A stretch of 64,000 bases of DNA, from the NCBI RefSeq assembly GCF_041146795.1, contig NC_135184.1, forward strand, positions 11,150,967 to 11,214,966, read 5' to 3'. The notes beneath the pieces were generated by a model. The model was not told where the DNA came from. It ran no database searches and saw only the letters and a program-made list of their open reading frames with translations. The DNA is from Maylandia zebra. Lineage: Eukaryota > Chordata > Actinopteri > Cichliformes > Cichlidae. Positions 57,001 to 64,000 of this stretch are shown here, piece by piece. Positions within the stretch are counted from its first letter, which is position 1. Each line of letters begins with the position of its first letter. Both the position numbers and the translations under genes were made by a program.

Positions 57001-57125
57001 AGAGGGAGTGGGCAGCTAGAAGGCACACGGATCTCTTACCTTGCTTAATTTTTTCCCAATACTTCAGCTTGTCGGTGAACCTGTTTCTCTAGATGTCGTT
57101 CTACTTTTCTATCATTCCATAACAG
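57001..57125 (+). other. abca4: Probable abca4 5' leader exon
   Basis: A strong donor, CATAACAG/gtaagg, ends at 57125, and an acceptor, TTATCTACAG, ends at 58388, 47 bases before the abca4 start codon. A noncoding first exon ending at 57125 spliced to 58389 is therefore likely. The 5' limit is arbitrary here. An ATG at 57092 within it (MSFYFSIIP then stop) would be a nine-codon uORF. Confidence 0.4.
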
Positions 57126-58388
57126 GTAAGGATCTATATTTACTTGTTTAAGCTTGTTGTTGACTAAGTTGTTTGGAAGATCGTGTAACAAAGAGATATG
57201 GCTGCTAATTACTGTTTGGCTTTTAGATTCACTCAGAACATCTTGGTATTGATTTGCTGTGACCTTTCTTTAAAGGGATGAGTGGACCCAAACTGTATCA
57301 GAACTGCCCCCATATTCCAAAATGACTATTTTTCTAACTTGCATAAAGGTAAATGACAAATTTAACAACAAACAAAATAAGACTTCAGACTCAGTGAAGG
57401 GTGTCATGGCCACTGGTTATACTTGAGGGAAGCTTAGCCAGTTCGTACACCTGTGGGAGATATTGGAGCGGTGTGTTAGGGTGTTTTCTCCACCATCACC
57501 ACAGCAAATGAGGGACTATCAATGCAATAATTGCAATGGTGTTCACTCTGACCAATAGAGACATAGAAAGGTGCCTAGGTACATTAAAGCTGTTCTGGTG
57601 GGACATGACAGACCAGTGCCTTTTAAAGTGATTTATGCCAGGGTTTTTTTTCTTCTTTTTTTCAGCTTTTTTTCCCAAAGATGAGAGCAGAAAGCACAAA
57701 ACCCCCCAAAATTACATCCAGAGATGTCACATACATAATGATAGCTTTTACTCTCCTGTTTCAGTCTTACAGCATCCCCTGTTTTCCAGACAGGTGTTCA
57801 TGCGCTCTGAGGTAATCTGTTGGACACGTTGCACTGAGCAAATTACTCTTCATGTCCGAGATTTTCTGAAGCACCATCTGCACATATCCTGTATATGTCA
57901 CTGGCATTTTCCCCTTAACATCTCCCTGAAAATTAATTTGCCTTTGGAATACATCTGCATGAGAGTAGGTTCAAATTGCAAGTATAAAGCTTTATTTGTA
58001 TACACGCACAAAGTCATGTAAATACATCCTGTAACCGTGTCTGTTAACACATATGGTAGTTAATAACATCACCCATTGCCACTGCAGGTAAAATTTGTCC
58101 TTTTGCATTAATTAATAGAGGTTCAGTGGTTTTGCGGAGCCTGTCAGGGTTCTGTGTGTTTTGTGAATTAATTATCTGCAGTTGTAGTAAAACCTCTCAT
58201 AAACCAGTTCAAATATAAGTCTGATATGAAATGAGCACAAGACAAAATCCAGCCCAAGACAAGACGTGCTCTTAGGGCTAGATCCACATATGGGTCTTTC
58301 TGAACTCCAATAATTTGATCTAGTTTGTCTCGTGTCTTCGAAATAGCTGTAGTAAATGTCATCACTAATGGAGTTATGTTATCTACAG
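57126..58388 (+). other. Presumed abca4 leader intron
   Basis: About 1.26 kb with no recognised coding exon, RNA gene or complete element. T-rich and AT-rich tracts occur (57643-57675). Confidence 0.35.
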
Positions 58389-58435
58389 GTTTATTAAAGT
58401 CTGATGACCCCTTCCAGGGGTTGAGCTGCAGAGCA

Positions 58436-60535
58436 ATGAAGACTGGCTCTCAAGTCAGCCTGTTACTGTGGAAAAACTGGACTCTTCGAAAGAGACAGAA
58501 GGTAACACTTTTTATATATATTGTATATATATAAATAAATAGTATGAGAACGACAGAAACACAACCAAAACAATTACCATAGGGTTTGAACATTAATATA
58601 CATACATATATATATGTATAATATATGTATATATATTAATGTTCAAACCCTATGGCAATTGTTTTGGTTGTGTTTCTGTTGTTCTCATACTTCACGGTGT
58701 ATGACTGCATCACATCTGTCTATCCAGATCCGCTTCCTGGTGGAGATCTTCTGGCCAGTGTTGCTATTCATTGGTTTGGTGTGGCTGAGGAAAGCCAATC
58801 CACTGTACCAACAACATGAGTGTAAGAAGAATTCGCCAATTATGCATCAAGTTTTCAAATTAGAAAAGAAAAGAAAAAGACAAAATTGTATTTGCTGAAA
58901 TTCCTTTCTTTCCTTGTAAAAATAGTATCCCTTTACCCTTTCACAGTTCTGTTAACATCAAATCACAACCTCTCACATTGCCTCTAACGTAGTCTGTGTT
59001 TCTTTAGGTCATTTCCCCAACAAGGCGCTGCCCTCTACAGGGATTCTCCCTTGGATTCAGGGCATCTTCTGCAACGTCAACAATCCCTGCTTTAGATATC
59101 CAACCCGAGGAGAATCCCCAGGCGTTGTTTCCAATTATAATAACTCGGTGTAAGCATAACTCAGCTCTTTTAAACTTGGTAAAAACCACTTTTAACCTTA
59201 TAAAAAAATGTTGTTTTTTTGTGTGTTTTTTGGGGGGGTTATTCCAGATTGGCGCGATTCTACACCAACATCCAAAAGCTTCTGCTCAATGACACGGAGG
59301 TCCAACAGCTTGGCAGGCTTTGGCATGAAATGTCATCATTCTCAAACTTCATGGAAACTTTACGCAACAATCCGTCTGCAGTCTCAGGTGAAGTCAAAAA
59401 AGAGGAAAGTGGCCAGTAGACGTTTTTATTAATAAGCTGACAAAAAAATGACTATTGAGAACAAGGTTTCTGGACAGATGTGAACCCAAAGGTGCTAATA
59501 ATTTTCCTTTTAAGAGACATTAATTCTTAACCTAACATAAACAGAAAACAGTAGCTATAAAAATATTTATTTATTTTGTCCAATTTCTGTAAATTACGTT
59601 ATACATTTTCAGTGCTGCATGGATGCAGGCTTTAAAAATATCTTTTATTGTAGATTTTGCCACTTGCTTTAAAAAGTACGTACATGACATCTACACAAAA
59701 AGAATTCCTCCATGGTGGTTTATAAACTTCCCTTCACTATTTTTCACTTTGGCCTTTTAATCCTGGGTAATTTGCACATTATGGTGCTGAGTCACATGCC
59801 GTTTTTTATGACTAGGCCCAAAGGCATACCCGAAATGTGTTCTCAGTATTTCTTCCTAAGAAATTAGCTTTAGTTTTTGGCAAGGAAATGTGCATAAACA
59901 CCCTTCCTCACTGCGTTTTCTCTGAAAATCTGTGTCAATCTTTTCTGCTGTGAATCATTTCCTCAGCGCAGTGGGTCAAAGTTATTTTTTGCTGATTTTG
60001 ACCTTTCGCTATCTCTGTTCATGATTTTCCGTTTAGGTCGCGGGCTGAAGGTGGAGGATATTTTGAAGGATGATGAAGTTCTCACAGCCTTCCTGTTAAG
60101 AGATGCCGGGCTCTCGGAGTCTATAGTTTATCAACTTGTCAATGCACAAATACGACTTGAACAGGTACATCTTTTTAGAAAGATTTTTGCAGAGGTTAAT
60201 GATGAATTTTTGCAGAGAATCAAAATTAAAACCATGCTTTACCTGGATTGTGGCAATTGCACTTGTCTAAAAAGACATTATATACATTATAGTAACTTAC
60301 TGAATATGAATACAAATATTTTGATGCTGTTTTGCAGTTTGCATTTGGAGTCCCAGACCTGCAGCTGAAAGACATAGCATGTGGTCAGGCCCTCTTGGAG
60401 CGTTTCCTGTTCTTCCCCACTCGCATGGGACTGCATGGGGTCCGCAATGCTATGTGTGCCCTGAGCCAGCAAAGGCTCCAGAGGATAGAGGATGTCCTGT
60501 ATGCTAATCTGGACTTCTTCAAGATCTTTAAGCTG
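58436..60535 (+). CDS. abca4: Retinal ATP-binding cassette transporter ABCA4, first six coding exons (partial)
   Basis: ABCA4 is the photoreceptor outer-segment importer that flips N-retinylidene-phosphatidylethanolamine to the cytosolic leaflet. Exons 58436-58501, 58728-58821, 59008-59149, 59248-59387, 60037-60164 and 60338-60535 give the first 256 residues; their lengths (66, 94, 142, 140, 128, 198) equal those I recall for human ABCA4. The start gives the family-typical N-terminus [14 protein letters not shown]. First transmembrane helix about 23-43. The large extracytosolic domain follows, with conserved C54, C75 and C81 ([23 protein letters not shown]) and [29 protein letters not shown]. 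The ABC domains lie beyond the window. ABCA1 and ABCA7 are less similar, and adjacency to arhgap29 matches human 1p22. Confidence 0.96.
58541..58691. mobile_element. Near-perfect palindromic MITE in abca4 intron 1
   Basis: A 60-base left arm starting AGTATGAGAACGACAGAAAC and a right arm ending TTCTGTTGTTCTCATACT pair with two mismatches, separated by an AT-rich centre that is itself nearly palindromic. The whole 151 bases fold as one hairpin. It occupies two thirds of the 226-base intron and ends 36 bases before exon 2. No ORF. Foldback shape suggests a young MITE; a clear target duplication is not seen. Confidence 0.8.
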
Positions 60536-60830
60536 GTTAGTAGCTTGTTTTAACTTATACAGTGGTGCATCATTCATATCACTAGGTGATGATCTAGTAT
60601 GTCTAACTGCAGATGTTGGTTCCCACATCCACGCACTGCTCTCTATTGAAAGACTGGTGGATATCGATGAGCATCTCTTGTGTTACTGTATTGATTTTGC
60701 ATATTTACTCTGCTTTGGAATGTCAGGATGTATTAATGCATTAAGTCGTGTACATATTTATATTATATATTATTTAATATTTGTAAGCACTTTAATCTAT
60801 CAAAGTCTGGTAGCTTCACAGTTTAAACCT
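60536..60830 (+). other. abca4 intron 6, first part
   Basis: Intronic sequence after the donor CTG/gttag at 60536. No further exon is seen. The open frame at 60492-60938 is the exon 6 region read in another frame plus intron. Confidence 0.5.
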
Positions 60831-61440
60831 GAAGCGATAAATGTGGGTCCAAACTGTCACAATTTCTGGAGGCAAATCGTGCGGCGAGAGAGAGAGAGGT
60901 GTGGATCCAAACGCAGACACAGAGGGAAACTGAGCTGAGATGCGAACCAATAGCGGACCGTTTATTTAGCTGCTGATTGATTACAGGAACGAAACTGAAC
61001 AGTGACTTGACTCAAACTGAGATGTCAAACTATGACCTTTACTTTGGCTGTGATTTTGGGAGAGAACATAAGCAGACAACCAGACAGCTAACAGTAAGAA
61101 ACACGAGACCTAAGTACACTGGAGGGTAATTGGGAAAGTGAACACACATTGGAAAACAGCTGACACAATTACCCATAATGACACAACAGGGAAGTGTAAA
61201 CAAAACACATAGAAATGCAGCAACAAGAGGAGGTAAACCTAAGAACTAGAATTTGCAGAACAGAGAAGAACTTGAGTGCTGGAAGTACAAAACAGAAACC
61301 ATAACACTAGAAGTCATAGCCATAAATAAACCCAAGAACAATAGTAATCATAATAATAGTAATACAAATTCCAAAACCCTGGGTCACTGACCCAAGACCA
61401 TAACACAAACTCAGGCAAAATTGTCCTACACAGTTTTAGA
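60831..61440. repeat. Unclassified dispersed-repeat-like block
   Basis: An A-rich, G/T-poor sequence with a GAGAGAGA run at 60886-60897, AAACCATAACACTAG and, near the end, CCCTGGGTCACTGACCCAAGACCATAACAC. This wording resembles a repeat often found in fish introns, but I cannot name the family. The GGGTCACTGACCC part is a small palindrome (61381-61393). Confidence 0.35.
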
Positions 61441-61499
61441 GACACACACTGCTGTGTATTTTCCGACTGTTTCAGGCATATTCACTGCAAGACGTTTTC

Positions 61500-63014
61500 A
61501 GAGAGAATTCATTAAATTTTGGCCAATAAATACAGCTCAAACCTGGATTTAGTCGGTGCAGACCAGACAGTCACTCATCTACAAACCTATTATATGGACT
61601 TTTTAATATTAGCTGCGGGATCAGTAAAATTGATGTAGTGGAAGATGGAAAGTCTTCACATCTGGCATTTAGTCATGGAGTGCCACAGGGTTCTGTGCTG
61701 GCACCAATACTTTTTACATTATACAGTACATGGTTTCCTTAGGCAATAACAATATCAAGTACCACTGTGTTCATTTTCATTGGTTTACAGATGATACCCA
61801 GCTTCATTTCTCAGTGAAGCCAGGTGACACAAATCAATTAGCTAAACACTGGGAATCTTTTTAAGACAAAACAAAGTTATTATATAAAAATAATGGATCT
61901 TACCTGGTGTCTAACCAGACATATACCCTTGATGGCATTACACTGGCCTCCAGCAAAAGTGTGAGAGCTCTTGGAGGCAGTTTTGACCAGGATATGTTGG
62001 ATAGTGTGGACATTAAACACATGTGAAAGAAAGCAGGACTGCTTGCAATATCTCTTAAATTAGAAACATCCCATCTTAGAGTGATAAAAAAAAATAGTTC
62101 ATGCATTTATTAGGTCTAGGCTGGATTATTGTAATTTGGACTATTGTCATTTATTTTTATGAATTTGTTCTAAATGTTCCCAGCAAATACTCAAGTTTAT
62201 CCAAAGAGTACTAACAGATCATACTTCATACAGAGATCACATTTCTCTCATATTAGCGTCTCTTTACTGGTTTCATAATGAATCCACAATTTAATCTGAA
62301 ATCCTTCTCCTCACATACAAAGCTCTGAATAATCAGGGCTCATCATATATGAAGGACCTCATTGTACCATTTGATTGCAACAGAGCACTTCACTCTCAGA
62401 CTGCAGGCTTACTTGTGGCTCTTAGAGTTTCCAAAAGTAGAGGGAGAGCTATCAGCCCTGTCTCGCATGGTACCATCTCCCACTTTGGATTTAGGAGACA
62501 GACACACTTTCTAGTTTTAAGATTAGGGTTAGGATCCCTTTTGATAAAGCTTACAGTTAGGGCTGGAATAGGTGTCTCTGAACCATTCCTTATCTATGCT
62601 GCTGTAAGCTCAGACAACTGCAAGACTTCATGTGATACACTGACTACTTCCCCACTCATTTCTTCTTACTCACCATGTGTTTGTATACCACTGCAGCATG
62701 TCATTACATTTTTGTCTACTCTCTCCCTTAGTGTGTGTTTTGCCCGTCTCTTCTCTTTCTCCCCCGCCAGCGGGTTGTGGCATATGGCTGCACTTCCTTG
62801 ACTCTGGTTCTGCCAGAGCTTTCTTCTCGTTAGAAGGCAGTATTTTTTTTCTTTCCACTGCTGCAAAGCACTTGCTCACAGGGGGCTGGTTGTTGGCGCT
62901 TTCTCCAGAATACTGTACAGTTGTTACCTTATTCTATAAATGGCCTTGAGGGGACTGTTGTTCAAATGTGGTGCTATCTAAATAAACCAGAATTGAATTG
63001 AACTGAGCTGAATT
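61500..63014 (+). mobile_element. L2-type LINE remnant in abca4 intron 6
   Basis: The plus strand carries a decayed reverse transcriptase: SHGVPQGSVLAPILF at about 61671-61715 and FTDDTQLHFSVKPGD at about 61784-61830, the latter being the catalytic (Y/F)xDD box. The segment ends with the L2 3' tail, GGCCTTGAGGGGACTGTTG through GTGCTATCTAAATAAA and AATTGAATTG repeats. Many stops and deletions make it inactive. The 150-codon frame at 62349-62801 is part of this relic. Confidence 0.8.
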
Positions 63015-64000
63015 GGTACTGTCCTCCAAAAGCTTCAAAAGTGCTACAATACCAGTAAATCTTCTCTGTAGAAACTGTACATGTATGTCGAGGTTTGCAT
63101 AGATATCAGTGCTGCACGTGAGGCCCAGTAGCTGGCTCTAGCAGGGGAGTCTGTAGAAGTGTTTGCTGGTTTTATTTTAGGCACTGGCTCTCTTTAGAAA
63201 TGTTCGATTATCTTAAAAGCATATTGGGACTAAAACAGACCCTTTCTTTTTTAATAACACTTGTATTCACCTGTGATTATTTGAGCAAGTTATCCTCAAC
63301 TCAAGAAATGTTATCTTCATTTTTGTCCCTTGTCTCCTTGTTCTGCACGCACACACAAATAGTGAAACAAAGAGTATAAGATCCACAAAACAACAGCAGG
63401 GACTCTCACGCTCATCTGAAATGATAAGTTTCGCATATACAAAATGCACCTGAACTTTTTTTTACATTATTAAACAGCTAACAGTGTATAACTAGTGTTA
63501 GCTTACGCAATAGGAAAAATCTTTTTCCTAACGTGTAACAAAAGATTTGTTTGTTGAGACAGGAAACCTGGCTATTGGAATATATGTAACTGACACTGTA
63601 ATTGACAATCAAATTAGTCATTCTGTCCATACTCTTCCATCTTATAAATTGCATCGTATTTATATGATATCAATGTCCAAAACTCCATTTCACTGCATGT
63701 CCAGCTGTAAATGTTGTACTCTCTCTTTATCATATGTCTGTGTTGTTCAGCCTGGGTGAGTCAGGTGATTGGCTGAGGGAGTTTACATGGCATTATCCTT
63801 CTTGGCCTGTTTCTTTAATGGGCTTAGAGCCTGCCTGCAGACTCTGTGGTATTCTGTAAGACAGGATGCCACTTCTCATACATATATTTTGAGTCAACAT
63901 AGCTTCTAGCAAACCTGGTTTATATGGTTGCTAAAAACCTGACAAATAGTGCATCTTCACAGTGTTGCTATGGCTTTAATTACCATTTTTTTAAAAGAAA
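63015..64000 (+). other. abca4 intron 6 to right edge
   Basis: I looked for the next ABCA4 exon and did not see it. The stretch contains no recognised gene or element; the gene continues beyond the window. Confidence 0.5.

Noticed and set aside
58541-58691. Calling the abca4 intron hairpin a microRNA gene
   Set aside because: Arms are 60 bases with an AT-rich palindromic centre and no typical bulges; a foldback transposon explains it better without small-RNA data.
62349-62801. 150-codon ORF in abca4 intron 6
   Set aside because: Lies within the decayed L2 LINE ending at about 63014; not a host gene.

Overview
The window is nuclear DNA of a teleost fish. The evidence is intron-rich genes with GT/AG splice sites, dense CA/GT and poly(T) microsatellites, and fish-type Tc1, RTE and L2 elements. 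The proteins are readily recognisable vertebrate orthologues. Which teleost whole-genome-duplication paralogue (a or b) each gene is cannot be decided from one window.

Layout, left to right: (1) last coding exon of rheb (+), 1095-1187. (2) A small three-exon gene on the minus strand, 2963-3714, for a secreted ten-cysteine Ly6/uPAR-type protein, with a probable TATA box and 5' leader exon near 4104-4169. (3) Gamma-N crystallin, crygn (+), four coding exons, 5364-7681. (4) Activin type II receptor acvr2b (+), eleven coding exons, 10624-19696, with about 3 kb of 3' UTR. (5) arhgap29 (+), a leader exon plus 21 coding exons, 23751-55633, encoding 1422 residues (F-BAR, C1, RhoGAP). Its first coding intron is 14.3 kb and holds most of the mobile DNA. 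(6) The first six coding exons of the photoreceptor flippase gene abca4 (+), 58436-60535, continuing beyond the right edge.

The genes are unrelated in function: mTORC1 control, secreted three-finger protein, lens, TGF-beta signalling, Rho signalling and retina. What links them is synteny. From memory of the human map, rheb-crygn matches 7q36, arhgap29-abca4 matches 1p22, and acvr2b is on 3p22, so the window joins blocks that are separate in mammals.

Mobile DNA includes a Tc1 copy broken by an RTE LINE and by a second insertion flanked by an 18-bp direct repeat (35771-38945); a second decayed Tc1 (47246-48347); a possible MITE (33015-33855); an almost perfect 151-bp palindromic MITE filling most of abca4 intron 1 (58541-58691); and an L2 LINE remnant (61500-63014). 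I found no CRISPR, rRNA, tRNA or convincing microRNA gene, and no clearly new multi-gene system. The points most worth checking are the unnamed Ly6 gene, the abca4 hairpin, the nested transposons, the two uORFs of arhgap29 and the candidate CRX/NRL promoter of abca4.
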